A stretch of DNA of 64,000 bases from Dactylellina haptotyla (lineage: Eukaryota; Ascomycota; Orbiliomycetes; Orbiliales; Orbiliaceae): NCBI GenBank assembly GCA_031310005.1, contig CM062379.1, positions 3,844,001 to 3,908,000 on the forward strand, given 5' to 3'. Of the stretch, positions 1 through 13,950 are shown in pieces. The first letter of the stretch is position 1, and every line of letters begins with the position of its first letter. The translations under genes and the position numbers were made by a program. Under the pieces are notes generated by a model, which worked only from the letters and a program-made list of their open reading frames with translations, did no database searches and was not told the origin of the DNA.

Positions 1-733
1 TTGGTGAAAAGGTAACTTACCAGGAAGACACAAACTTTCGGAGAGTGGCCCTTAGCACGCTCTTCGAGTTCTTGGTCAAGTACCCACTGGATAAGCAGGG
101 TTGCAATTAACGTTTTACCGGATCCCGTATCTAGGACGGCGATGGTGTTTTGCTGCTTTGCTTTCTCGAAGAGCTCAAGTTGGTATTCTCTTGGATCACC
201 AATGATTGGCTGTGCAATATCGGAAAACATGGACTTGGTAGAGGTCAACTCTGCATCTTGAGGCCCTTCATTTTTGGTCGGGCTCTTGAGGGTATCTCTT
301 GTGTGTTTTGAGAAGCTAGATGTTATGATGAGCGGGCAAGTTTCGATAGTGGGGAAAAGGTTACCTACTATTTCTCAAAGGTTGCTTTCTGTTGAGCCTT
401 GGTGAGGCGTCTAGTTTGGATAACGACGACGTCATCATCAGGCTCGTCCTCCGAGGAGCTATCGTCGATATCTCGCTCATGGGGTTCACCATCTGCATCG
501 GAATCGTTACCAGGATCTATCTCTTCTGTCCGGCCACTGACTGATTGCGAGGAACTATCATCACTGGTGCTGGCGAGATGAGTAGCGGGGAGCTTGTCCA
601 CTATATCATGGGCCTGGCGGTTCAGCATCTCCTCTAAGCCAGAACGAGTTATAGGATCGTTGTTGGGAGCATTGAGCATGTATATATCCTCCCAGTCCGA
701 CGACCCCACGGACCCGGATGAGGAGGAAGCCAT
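1..733 (-). CDS. Dicer-like protein, 5' part only (runs off the window)
   Basis: N-terminal part of a Dicer-like ribonuclease III, which cuts double-stranded RNA into small RNAs for RNA silencing. Exon 1 is 733-369 (start codon at 733) and encodes an acidic, serine-rich, probably disordered N-terminus ending RRLTKAQQKATFEK. A 53-base intron (368-316, GTAGGT...TAG) leads into exon 2 (315-21). Exon 2 carries the start of the helicase domain: a Q-motif-like region (PREYQLELFEKAKQQN) and the Walker A motif DTGSGKT at about residue 180. A GTAAGT donor follows at 20. The helicase C-terminal, Dicer-dimerisation, PAZ and RNase III domains lie outside the window. The combination of a disordered acidic leader and this helicase start resembles fungal Dcl1 more than Dcl2, but that is an inference. 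It diverges from cef1 across about 1.27 kb. Confidence 0.85.
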
Positions 734-2007
734 GACGGACGAGTGTTGCGAGCAGATAGATGGGTTGCAGTATAAGCAGGGGAGGGGAAAGCAGATGAAG
801 CAACAATACGGCTAGAAGTAAACTTGGGCGATATTGTTATGTTGCATGCTCGTAGGGAGCTATCCAACTAGTGGTTATTGGGAAGTTGAGTGTTGGAAGG
901 GACGGAAGGAGATGTTGAAGAGAAGACAAGATATCGAAGAGAAGAAGATGATGAGGTTGATGATGGAAGAAGAAGAAAGATGAGGCAGAGGAAGAGGAGA
1001 GAAGGAGAGAGAAGAAAAGCAGGCAACAAAAGATCACCAGCCGGGCGTGCAGTCAACGGCGACTGCGAGAAGCTGCACGCTCTGTTCCTGCGCAACACCG
1101 TCGTCGACGGGCACCTTGTTAGCAACACCATCACCACCACAGCACACATTCCGTCGCCACCACCACCAACCGTTATATAAAAATAGGACATGCGGAAAAG
1201 ACTCAACGATAATGCATCTTAAACAATATGTGATAATATATTTCTTGGGAGAGGGCCGAGTTACCATCATACACACACGCGGGTGCTCTATCTTATCAGA
1301 CAGCCGACGAGATCGAATATGCGCCGGGAAGGGCGATTAGCCAACAGGAAAAAGGAAAGGACGAAGGGGAAGTCTTTAAAGGAACCTCGACTAAACTCGG
1401 CCCATTGTTTGCGCCCTTTGTGCCTGTCCGTCCGCTCTTCTCGACTTACGCACCCACCGCACAGGAAAGGAAAGGAAAGGAAAGGCACAGGCAAGGACGG
1501 CACGGATAGCTGCAGCCGCGAGCGAGCAGAGCTTTTTTTTTTTTTTTTCCTTCAGGCATGCATTCTCTGATCTGATGGGATGAGACTCCTAAGGAATCGG
1601 ACTGGCCTGCGGCGAGGCGGCTCTGATTGGCTGCGAGCTTAGCACCGGGGCGGGGGACCATGCCCTTTCCTGTTTTAAAGACGCCTGAAGTCTCGAATCG
1701 CCCTCGCAGACCTGCAAAAAAAAGTGTGTGCGTTGGATGGGGGTCAGCTGGGTGGTGTTGTGCCGAAAAAGCAAACCCGCCGCGAAGGCCTCGAATTTGA
1801 TCGTTCACTCACTCACTCGCTCGTTCTGCTCGTCACGAACCTCGTCAGCCATCGTATCGCCCGCCCGCCTCCATCGACATCGGTCCGGCGCGTCGCAGCC
1901 AATCGCGCATCCATCGCTGCTTACTCCCTTTACCGCCCTCGTCACCCCTACGCTCCTTTCTCCCCTCATCCCACCGATACCATCCCACCCCCCAATAGTC
2001 CGCCACG
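734..2007. other. Divergent intergenic region between the Dicer-like gene and cef1
   Basis: No convincing gene. It holds a purine-rich stretch (about 900-1020), a run of 16 T at 1533-1548, and inverted and direct CCAAT boxes (ATTGG at about 1626; CCAAT at about 1899) upstream of cef1. The last 250 bases are pyrimidine-rich, as is usual in fungal core promoters. Open frames here lack splice-consistent or family-like sequence. Confidence 0.6.
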
Positions 2008-4613
<2,606 letters not shown>

Positions 4614-4912
4614 TAGATTGTATAAAATTTTTAGATGTGCAGCTTGATCAATCATCGCGAAATTGGAATGGAAATTGATACCATTGATACCACTTCACCT
4701 TCGCCTTCGTCTCCGTCCTGGTGTTTCTTCATTATTGTTGTAATATAAATTTCTAAAATTGAAGTCTCAAAAAAATGCGAATGATTGGTTTGTAATGTCG
4801 AGCTATAAGAGGCTTTGGATTTGTAAGACAGCCGAATCACAGCAACCCAAAATTGGAGCTGGTCGTCGCCCACAGCCGACATCCCACTTTCTCTTCGGAC
4901 ATCAACATCAAA

Positions 4913-6054
4913 ATGGTCACGTTTGAACCACCACCGGAGCTTGCTCTTAAAGATCCTCCAGCTGTGGCCCCGCAACTGGTGGCCCCGGAGCCTGGTAAGC
5001 ATATATAATGCGTATTCATATCACAGCGATTGAACACCATCTAACTCTACTGGTCCCCAATAGAGCACTGTCCAGGTCCAGAATCACAAAACGCAGGCAA
5101 ATCAGTAAGCCCATTTCCAATTTCCCGAAATTATTTCTATAAAAACGGTCCTAATATTCCCTACAGGATGCCTGCGAAGGCTGCCCCAACCAAAAAATAT
5201 GCGCCGCAGCTCCCAAGGGTCCGGACCCGGACCTGCCCTTCATCACCTCCCGCCTGTCCTCCATCCGACACAAACTCCTCGTCCTGAGCGGTAAAGGCGG
5301 CGTCGGCAAATCCACTTTCAGCACGATGCTGTCGCACGCCTTCGCTGCCACATCCCCAGACACCCAGGTCGGCATAATGGACATCGACATCTGCGGCCCT
5401 TCGATCCCCAAAATGCTCGGCGCGGAAAACGAAACCATCCATGTCAGCAGTTCCGGGTGGAGTCCCGTCTACGTCGCGGATAACCTCTGTCTGATGAGTA
5501 TCCAATTCATGCTGCCCAATCCCGACGACGCCATCATCTGGCGCGGGGCGAAGAAGAACGGAATGATCAAGCGGTTTTTGAAGGATGTGGAGTGGGGTGA
5601 TCTGGATTGGTTGGTTGTCGATACGCCGCCGGGGACGAGCGATGAGCATCTGAGCGTGAATACTTACATGCGGGAGTCTGGTGTCAGCGGGGCCGTGGTG
5701 GTGACGACCCCGCAGGAGGTGGCACTACTAGACGTCAGAAAAGAGATCGACTTTTGCAGGAAGGCGGGGATACGGGTTTTGGGCATCGTGGAGAATATGT
5801 CTGGGTTTGTGTGTCCGAATTGTAAAGGGGAGAGTCAGATATTCAGGGCGACAACGGGAGGAGGGGAGGCTTTGGCGAAGGAAGTCGGGGTGGAGTTCCT
5901 CGGGAGGGTGCCGCTAGATCCCAGGATCGGGATGGCGTGTGACTACGGGGAGAGCTTTTTTGATGCATATCCGGATTCACCGGCGTGTACGGCGCTGATG
6001 GAGGTGGTGGAGAAGGTCAGAGAGTTGGTTGGCGATGAGACAAACAAACAGTAG
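4913..6054 (+). CDS. nbp35: Cytosolic Fe-S cluster assembly scaffold Nbp35
   Basis: P-loop NTPase of the Mrp/Nbp35 family. With Cfd1 it forms the cytosolic scaffold on which 4Fe-4S clusters are built for cytosolic and nuclear proteins. Exons are 4913-4994, 5064-5104 and 5167-6054, giving 336 residues. The N-terminal ferredoxin-like motif, which distinguishes Nbp35 from Cfd1, is intact: Cys30, Cys44, Cys47 and Cys53 (C-X13-C-X2-C-X5-C). The deviant Walker A motif GKGGVGKS lies at residues 83-90 and the scaffold CPNC motif at about 257-260, where the bridging cluster binds. The short introns split the N-terminal cysteine motif across all three exons. The stop codon is 138 bases from the convergent end of mtr3. 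Confidence 0.95.
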
Positions 6055-6192
6055 ATTGCAATATCACGAACGGATTTGGTTTATGTGGCTCAGCATTAGA
6101 ATGGCGTTATATTGCGGGTATCGTATTGTTCAAAAAAATCTATATCAGATACACTATAATTACAGTCGCTTTTTATTATAAAGATCGTTCAT

Positions 6193-7261
6193 TCACCCTG
6201 TCATTTCAACATCCTTACCCTCAGCCCCGGCCGTTGCCTGCGCTTTCCCGACTATAAACTTCACTCTCTCCTTTGCCGCCTCGTTCAGGACACCTCTTGA
6301 TGCCCTGGCTGCAGCTACAGCCTCGTCCACCAATTCATCCATCTCTGAAACTCCATTTTTGGTACCCAACTTTCCAGATATCCATAACTCGCTGATTTCA
6401 TCTCTCGCAGCCATGTAGCCGATGACACATGTTGCCAATGGCGCCTTCCCGCCTGGAGGGGCAACCGGCGGGTCTCGAACATACAGTTTCTCTCCAACAG
6501 AGTCGTCCTTCCCTTTCCCTTTAGAATCGGCTTCATCCACAAACACGCTGGCGACTCCACCGCTAACCAGATCGTACATCTCGATACCAGCATCCGCAAG
6601 AGCCGCAGAAGCAGCAGTAATGCACCCCGCCAGCACAACCCCCAACGCTCTCTCCGCCCTTCCAACATCCCAGTACTTCAACTCAGAGCTTGTCTTCCCT
6701 TCCTCCATGAAGATGGTATTGACTTCGTCCCCCTCATCCTCAGAGTCTATTATTGTAATGACAACCTCGATCCTACTTTTTGGGTACAGCTCTCGCCGTA
6801 TTGCTCCCACGAGGGCCTGGTATAATCTGCTCCCGAGATCTCTCTCAGATGAATCGCGAAGGTAGCCTCTTCTTACAGTAGATGCGAATGGTGCGAATTT
6901 TACTTCGGTGGTAAGGATTGCCTGGGCGGCGAAGGGCGTTGTAGAAGATCGTGGTAACGGACGGGGCCCGAGCACTGAAACGGAGAGCTTGAGAGGTGAG
7001 ATTTCGAGGAAGGACGAGCCAGTTACAGATGCTATTAGACCGGTTCTCAAGACTGTTATGCACATATTAGGATTCTTCAGGGTCAGGACAAGGTCAATTG
7101 AAGGGCAGGATATGCAACATACAGATCTTGCGAATCTCGCTAGGCGGGCGAGCTTCCTGCTGCGCTTTAGGAGCATCTGCAGACGTAGAGAGGAAGACGG
7201 GGGCGGTGGTCCCGTGCGAGGGAGGATTGTTCCGCCGCCTGTCCGGTGCCTTGGCTGCCAT
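6193..7261 (-). CDS. mtr3: Exosome RNase PH-like subunit Mtr3
   Basis: Non-catalytic ring subunit of the RNA exosome (RNase PH fold), which degrades and processes RNA 3' to 5' in nucleus and cytoplasm. Exon 1 is 7261-7123 and exon 2 is 7052-6193, joined across a 70-base intron in frame; 332 residues. Family features include IRKIFLRTGLI near residues 44-54, GSSFLE, the segment YGPRPLPR-like (LGPRPLPRSSTT), VKFAPFA, and the C-terminal RNase PH half with GGVASVFVDE. The alanine-rich tail is typical of fungal Mtr3. The assignment among Mtr3, Rrp43 and Rrp46 rests on the N-terminal FLRTG motif and the GPRPLPR context. It converges with nbp35 and may diverge closely from a small gene to its right. 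Confidence 0.85.
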
Positions 7262-7311
7262 TTTTATACGAAGTTCGACGAGGAAGACGAGATATATCGC
7301 TAGCGCGAGAG

Positions 7312-7852
7312 ATGGAGAAGGTGTTGGCGGGTGTCGTTGGTTTGCGGTGTGCAGGGTATCGCGCGTTGTTTGTGTGGTTGGACTTTTTTGTGGTTCAAAA
7401 AAAAAAAAAATTCATCTTGTAATTTCTTTCTCTCTTCTTCTCTTCAGCATCCTCCTACCAAACCAACGGACTTCAAAAAGTTCGTGTACCGCGCAGAAAC
7501 AGCCGGTATTCTGGTGAACAGGTATGCGCATTACTCCATTCTCACTCTCATTCATCCTATCTGTTCTTCTATACTGCTTTCACATGAGGAAACTTCACAC
7601 ATACACGTTCTGGCGAAACGATTCAATTCGCATCTATGAGCCATTGAACCATTACATGCACTACCATCTGATCTTTCTTGACCAATTGCTTCTCATTCTC
7701 TCTTCTATCCGAGTATCTTTTCGAAGTCTGTGCTAACAGAATGAAGTGACAGGGCTGGCCACTACCACAGCGATGACTACATAACCGCTGTTCCGATGAA
7801 GTATCTGCCCAAGCAGACTCAACCAAGCATAAATCTTCGGATGCTCGCTTAG
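7312..7852 (+). CDS. Possible tiny split gene, unknown function
   Basis: Two short segments join in frame through good splice sites. Exon A is 7448-7521 (after a strong TTCTCTTCAG acceptor) and ends at a GTATGC donor. Exon B is 7753-7852 (after GTGACAG) and ends at TAG. The joined peptide contains TDFKKFVYRAETAGILVNR then AGHYHSDDYITAVPMKYLPK, which reads like a compact conserved protein. The first exon is unsettled: the only upstream ATG is at 7312, and a frame-consistent join needs the weak donor GTGTTG at 7321, giving only M-E-K ahead of exon A. That ATG lies 51 bases from the divergent mtr3 start. I do not recognise the family. Alternatives are a longer unseen first exon, or chance splice signals. 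Confidence 0.4.
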
Positions 7853-8731
7853 GTGCTCTAAGTATGTCCCCACCTTCGTTCCTCTTCACAATCTCAGTCA
7901 TGTTCTTCCCTTGTCTTTTTATATGATGAGAAACACATCAATATACAGTTCTGCTTCTGAACCAAAAGCTGAAGCCAACGATATACCAAACGATACATAA
8001 TATCTGATATAAAATTTACTCTTTCATTGCATGCCGTTTTTATCTTTATATACTCTTAATCTTGAAGATATACTGACGGTTACAAGTACTTTCAGGTTGA
8101 ACACTCTAGTTTCGGTATTGGAGTGTACATATAAAAAGGTTAGCAAAGCACCCAAAGTCCACTAAAAAGCCATCACCCACCTCCATCAACTGTATCTTTT
8201 CATGATGACACCTTAGTCAATCCATTCGACGAATGCTCTCTCCACCCTGCACTCTCACTCCATCAGCCTCCCTGACCACCCAGATGTCCCTCACGCGATG
8301 CCTATCAAGCTCTCTACCTGACCGGCTGCAGTAAATCTCTCGCTGTAGCACGGGAAGACGGATAACATGGGAGTGGGCTATCAAGATTCGGGCTTGGAGA
8401 GACTCGCAAGCCCTGGGTTAGACGTTTGATTCTGGCGTGACTCGGTGGTAGTGTTTTTGGGTCCAGTGGGTTTCGTATGGGCTTTGTATCGGAAGTCCAG
8501 CCGGTTCGTCGGTCGTCGAGGAATGTCGGAGCTGGATGCGTACGATCGGAGTGTATGAGCGAGGAGTAAACCGGCTTGTCTGATCCAAGATTTTGATTTT
8601 ATTTCATTCCTTCTGCCCCTTTTGCAAATCGCAAATGGCTTGGTGGCACCGCCCATCCCGAAGTATACTTCGGTTTGACAATTCGAAGGAAACTAACGTT
8701 GTTCTCCGAATGAACAGAGTAGCGAGACATA
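7853..8731. other. Intergenic region
   Basis: No gene seen. It is AT-rich from about 7900 to 8120, which may be the 3' untranslated part of the small gene before it, then mixed sequence leading to the promoter of the 8732 gene. Confidence 0.5.
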
Positions 8732-9262
8732 ATGATGTCCACGCCATCCTTTTCGGCGCAGTTGAAGGACGTCCAGGAGGCAGTATTGCCCTTGCTCGTC
8801 CCGTCTGCTGCCACCTTCACTACTCCTCTCCTGAATAACTTTGCGTCGTCACACGACCCATTGATGGAGAGTGACACCCTTTTCACCGCCAAGGCGGATC
8901 TAGGCACCGTCCATGTTGAATTGGATGCTACCCTTCGAGCGCTGGCAAGAAATGCCGCTGCCGAAGAAGCTGCCGAAGAAGAAGTACCAGACGACTCAAG
9001 GATCGAGTTCGGATCGAAAGATCCGGCGTCCGATGCCAAACAGATGCTAGAACTCGTGAGGCAGGCTAGGCTGCGGTCCAAACTGAGAGGTTTGGCTGGT
9101 GGCGGTCAGGCCGATGGCGAAACGCCAGTTCGCAAACACGCATCAACCACGCGGGCTGCGAGGCTCCGGAAAGAGGCATTCGATAAGGAGATGGACAGGG
9201 AGGAGAAGGAAGCACTAGATGAGTTCAAGCGGAAGCTGAGGGAAGCTGTATTGCAGACATGA
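8732..9262 (+). CDS. Small charged coiled-coil protein, unknown
   Basis: Uninterrupted frame of 176 residues; the start codons at 8732 and 8735 are adjacent and either could be used. The N-terminal third (FSAQLKDVQEAVLPLLVPSA, then residues to about 70) looks like a helical folded segment. It is followed by an alanine/glutamate-rich linker (AAEEAAEEEVPDD), a helix with QMLELVRQARLRSKLRGL, and a C-terminal highly charged helix (about residues 135-175) that should form a coiled coil. No catalytic motif, signal peptide or membrane span is visible. The composition suggests a small scaffold or complex subunit. I do not recognise the family, and the function is not inferable from sequence alone. 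Confidence 0.65.
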   Translation: MMSTPSFSAQLKDVQEAVLPLLVPSAATFTTPLLNNFASSHDPLMESDTLFTAKADLGTVHVELDATLRALARNAAAEEAAEEEVPDDSRIEFGSKDPASDAKQMLELVRQARLRSKLRGLAGGGQADGETPVRKHASTTRAARLRKEAFDKEMDREEKEALDEFKRKLREAVLQT

Positions 9263-12188
9263 TACCCAAGGTATTACAATACCCTGTTAGATACAAAGTT
9301 TCATATTCCTCCCGCGGCTAGCTATGCGACGTGCGGGATTCTTTTCCCCCAAAGGGTCTAGCTAGTAATTTGGGGGTGGATTTCTACGTGGGGGACCTCC
9401 CAGCTATTCTACGTTCACGAGTCATCTCGAATCATGTATCAGAATCGGTGCCTGAGCTTATACAAATCAAGAAATGGCCAGCTGCAAAGCTTTGTAACCT
9501 CGAGTTCTGTTGCCTACCGCTAGTTTATCCCTCAAAAAACATCTTCTTACTGGATATATTCAGCATCACATGCGTATTGGAAAAAAGTGGGCCCGGGAGC
9601 ACAAAGTCGCAAATGCTACGCTACATTGGCGGTCGCAGAAACAAAGACATCATTAAAAATGCGGCATTTTTGCTTCGGGGATGGGAGGACCCTGAATACC
9701 CTAGAACCTGATGATCTGCAGATGCATGCAGGAGAAATATATTTTAACGTTTATATCTTCAGAGAAGACAACGGGCGGTCACATATGGGCTTAAGCGAAG
9801 CAAGCGAGGGAACCATATCAGGATTAAGGTTGCTTTAGGGCTGTAGACGTGAGAGATTATTTTGTTTGAGGCTGTGCTCTCTAGCTTGAGGTGTTTTTGC
9901 ATTTGCTCGCTCTTCTCGATGGATTCTTTTATGAAATTCTATAGAATAAAGAGCTCCCAGATAGCTATTGGGAGATATATGCCTCATAATACAATACATG
10001 TATGTAGATGGCGGTGGAGCTTGGCAGTTAGTGGCATTTAGGTAACTGGAAGAGGCCGTGACAATGCTGGATGCATCTTGGCAGTTGTAATTTCTCATCT
10101 GCCGGGTTAGAGAAAGAATGCAAGGTGGCAGGTTACCATGGAATGTTGAGTTTTAATTGTTCTAGCCTGAAGGCTGTGTGAGATACGAGATTATATCGTC
10201 TGATGTTTCTGTTTTTTGGCAGTGCCAGGGCTTTGGGGAAGCCGGAATCATGATATCCCTGAGCTAAAAGGCTCTAACTATAGCTGTTTGGGAGCTAGCT
10301 TTTGGTTATAAAATTGGAGAAATGCCAAATATCCCTCAGAAAGATAGTGAGATGTTTCATCACAGCCTTCCGGATATTGGTGTTTCCGTAGGGCTTTGGT
10401 TAGACAAATCCCCGTCTTTACGTATTCGCAATCCTGCTCACCAGCACTGTAGTACCAGCGACTCTATCCGCGGGAAAATATGGATGTAGCGACAAAAGCA
10501 GAAGACCCGTAACTCCATTAATTCATTCGTCATACGGCTTCCACCGATAGTGCCACAGCAGGTATCAAAACTAAAACTTTAAGGGCCCAGCGGCTGGTAC
10601 CGTATTTTTGAGCTTATGGATGTCGCCCAGCTGAGGCGCAGTTCTAACGGATCGACGACCTGCAGGTTGGCGGTCCTGTAAACTCGAGTCATCTCGTGCT
10701 CCAGCGCACATGGCCATTTCCAAGGTTTTGTATTCAATTTTCGATAATTTCCCCAAAAGAAAAAAGTCGCAATTGCATTGATAAGTTGCGATACGGATTA
10801 CTTCCCCCACTCCGGTATTAACAACTAAGCTTTTTCATGGCTGGAAACTCCAAAAAAAGGATGAGCACGGTGACATTGATACCTGCCGTGTTTGATCGTG
10901 AACTGCAAACCAGCATCACTTTTTTTCGGGATTTCCCTGCGAGAAAAACAAATTGTGAAAAAGAAAAGAAATAATATGCCGCTGGAATTATTGTTCTCTT
11001 GCCACTAATTTAGTGCGTCGATGATGTTTAGCAGGTTTTCTGGGTCGCGAGCGCCAGAGCTGAAAACGTCACAAGCCGAAAAGCCAAGCGAAAAGGGAAA
11101 CAACGCTCAGTCAGCAGCGTCAAGGTGAGCTAATGGGCCAAAGGTAGGCACTACGGCACGTAGGTAAAACTAGTCGATCGATCGCCACCCACCCACCGCC
11201 CCTCGTGATGTGCCGTCTTGGCCTCAATCGAAATCCTGTAAAAGATGGTAAATTCGCAAGGGACTTTGCGACTTTCTGTTTTTGACTCCGTCGATATCTT
11301 GGCGTTGTGCCCCCATCGGTCAGATCCTAAATCGTTTCCCTGAAGGTTAGATTGGCATGTTTCGTTCGCTTCGCAATAATAGGGCCGAAGATCGTGAGAT
11401 TGACGTTGGCCTGTATGACTGGGTTCTGACCCACAGAGAGGAAAAAGTAAAGGAAAAAGAGGCTAGGAGAATTAACCAGAGACTGTCCCCCTTCCGTTTC
11501 CCTTCGTATGATCTGGTGGGACCTGCTAGAATTAGATGGGCGTGCCATCGTCAACATGTTTCAAAGGCACTCTTTTGTAGGCAAGATAGTCGCGCGAAGA
11601 GTGATTACGATAGAGGAGAGAAAAGAAAGGAAAGAGGGCTGAACGAATGGCACTTGGAACCGCCCGGGTTTTCCAACATGACAGAAGAGATAGCCAATGC
11701 GCACCCTGCACGAGAAGTAGGTACCGGTACTGAAGGGCTGGATTCTGTCATTGATAGCTGGAGATCTGAATTATCTACGGGCCATGATTGGGTCGGTAAA
11801 TGTAGCCCTTCCAGCCAAACAGATCATAGCATTCTGCTATTAAGCTTCGATACTTTGAATACATTACTTTCGGCCAAATGAACAAAAATTCGGAGGTAAT
11901 GGCTGTGCTCCAAGCGATAAGCTTGGCGGGGTAAGAAACTTGAACTGTGGGGAAGAGGGTCGACACACTAAGACCCACCGGCCCCCTCAGCCTCTGATTC
12001 GACGGCTAGGGCAGGTTGGGCAAGGATGCCAGGAGGCGAGATACGTCTAGACAGTCGTTTATGCACCGTTGGGATGCAGAGAGCAGCTGCGGACATGGTA
12101 GTCCCTTGGCCTTTTCTGCTCCGCTGCATGGTGATGTATCCGACTAGCTCGATCGAAATCGTCAAGTTTTGACGACGGGCAGCAGCGT

Positions 12189-12221
12189 TACCTACTGTAC
12201 CTACTGTACCTACTTACCTAC
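12189..12221. repeat. Short tandem repeat of TACCTACTG/TACCTACT units
   Basis: Roughly three and a half units: TACCTACTG twice, then TACCTACT and TACCTACA. The core TACCTAC also appears within the palindrome at 56103. It may be a transcription-factor site cluster or slippage. Confidence 0.7.
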
Positions 12222-13174
12222 ATGTGTACATCCACATGCACGGCTGTTCCCTATCAGTGCCGCTGTCGGTGAAAAATCTCTTTCTTTCTTTCGTTCGTTT
12301 TCTCCCTGCAGTCGAGTAATGCAATGCAAGCTCGAGATTAAGAGTGTCGACGAGGTCGAAGTAGAGTGGCTCTCGCAGCCCCTGGTCGACCGAGTGAGCG
12401 ACTCCCACACCACCAAGATGGAGACGGTAGAGGCGAGCCCGTCGTCATATATTTCCGAACGACGCGGAGACGAGTACCAGGCAGCCCGGCTGAAGTTAGA
12501 TAAGTCGAGATGTATACAAGTCCCTGCTATAGATGTACTCGTACCGGTACGCAACCTCAGAAGAACGGTATTCTACTTGGTGACATGGTGACGATGTCTG
12601 ATATTCGCAACGCGGCTTGCAATGCGTACGTGGAAACGGGCTGAATAATGTACATTAATTGCTGCGAAATACGGTTTGCAATATTGAATGTTATTATTAA
12701 TAACGTCTACCAATATACAATCGGTCCTTTCTCCCTCTCTTTCTTTCCTGTCTTCATCCTTCCCGGATTCAATCGCGAAGACTCGCCAGTTCAACAAAAA
12801 AAGCCCTACACTCTCGTTACAATCAAAACCCCCAGTCCCAGGTGCGGTACTTTGTACTTTGACCGCATAATACCAGTGGGGAAAGGACCCTCGACGAGAA
12901 AAGAAATAATAAGGAAAAAGAAACTAAGAAGGAGAGACACCAACAAGCGTCATTCCTGCCCCTCATTCCGGTCTAGCTCAGATCAGGTGCGTCTACAAGG
13001 TACCGTACCGAAAAGGTAGAGTACAATCACCGATCATCCACAGCCCTTAAAGCGTTCGAGAATCTTGCAAGCTGGGTCCAAGGTTATCTAACTCCTGGCC
13101 GTTCCTTTCTGTTCGCGGACCGGCCATCATTACCAGTTGCTTGCGGCCAGCTAAAAAGGGTTTATCACTAAAGG

Positions 13175-13188
13175 TATATAACCCCCCT
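13175..13188 (+). promoter_or_regulatory. TATA box followed by a CCCCT stress-type element
   Basis: TATATAAC at 13175-13182 is followed directly by a C-run containing CCCCT (13184-13188), the core of fungal stress response elements. It lies about 240 bases before the start of the 13420 gene, so a long 5' leader would be expected. A strong TATA box suggests an inducible gene; that is an inference. Confidence 0.4.
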
Positions 13189-13419
13189 TCTGGCCCACCT
13201 GTTTATTGATGTTTTCATTCTGAACTCTGATATTTATATCTCAAAAGCTTACTTTTAAAGAATATATTCCTACTGCCTACCCAATATCAATCAAGCCTAA
13301 GGAAGACGCAAGCCTAAGTAAACACATCTTATCTCTTATCTTGTTCTTTCAGGACAAATTTTCTAAACACATACCATTTTACACCAAGAGAAATTCATTC
13401 CTAACATATAACCGCCAAC

Positions 13420-13950
13420 ATGAATTTCTTGAAGACCAGCATGTCTAACGCCGAGCAAAATACCGTACCTGAGGCCGACTCGCCCCAATTCAAGAACGCA
13501 CAGGCAATCGAAGAGGACGCAGGTTCTCCCGTTAGTCCCACGTTCGAAAATCGGCAAACTAGCGGAGACCCACAATTCAAGTATGATATGTTTGGCACCG
13601 AGCGACCAGACGGCGAGACCCAAGATCATCAAGAACCCGTACCTACAGCTACGAGAGATAGACGAATGTAAGTCCATCCATCCTAACTCATTCTGAGGCA
13701 AAGCAACCATCATTGCCGCTGTATCATGACGTCACTATGATGACGCTAACACATCCTTTTTTGCCTCAATAGGTCCAAAGAATGGGATGCCAGCAAAGTA
13801 CCACCATCCCGATTCCAGAAGCGCGCTGGCAGTATCCACGCTACTCCAGCCAGCCGTGATGGCCATGTCGACCGAAACAGCCGTCTCGCAATATTTGAAA
13901 AATTGACGAGCAAGGGCAGCAAGGGAGAGCGACGAAAGAGTCAGTCCTAG
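13420..13950 (+). CDS. Small hydrophilic fungal protein, unknown
   Basis: Two exons, 13420-13667 and 13773-13950, join in frame across a GTAAGT...TAG intron to give 141 residues. The N-terminal half is acidic and disordered, with a near-repeat (SPQFKNAQ / DPQFKYDM). The C-terminal half has a compact motif SKEWDASKVPPSRFQKRAGS followed by IHATPASRDGHVDRNSR and a basic tail (KGSKGERRKSQS). I recall similar KEWDASKVPPSRFQK-type sequences in uncharacterised small fungal proteins, but I cannot name a family. The alternative start at 13441 (MSNAEQ) would shorten it by seven residues. The TATA/CCCCT promoter upstream suggests stress or growth-phase control. Confidence 0.75.

Larger units (their letters stand above)
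9263..13419. other. Gene-poor interval of about 4.2 kb
   Basis: No supported gene. Several open frames of 60-174 codons occur (the longest at 11357-11881), but none shows family-like sequence, splice structure or coding-like composition. Base composition varies: AT-richer at 9700-11000 and more mixed at 11900-12600. It contains a TACCTACTG repeat (about 12189) and, at its right end, the TATA-containing promoter of the 13420 gene. Confidence 0.6.

Noticed and set aside
11357-11881. 174-codon open frame on the plus strand in the gene-poor gap
   Set aside because: Composition is arginine- and serine-rich without a family-like block or splice structure, and it lies in sequence with no other coding signs. 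Chance frames of this length occur in GC-balanced DNA.
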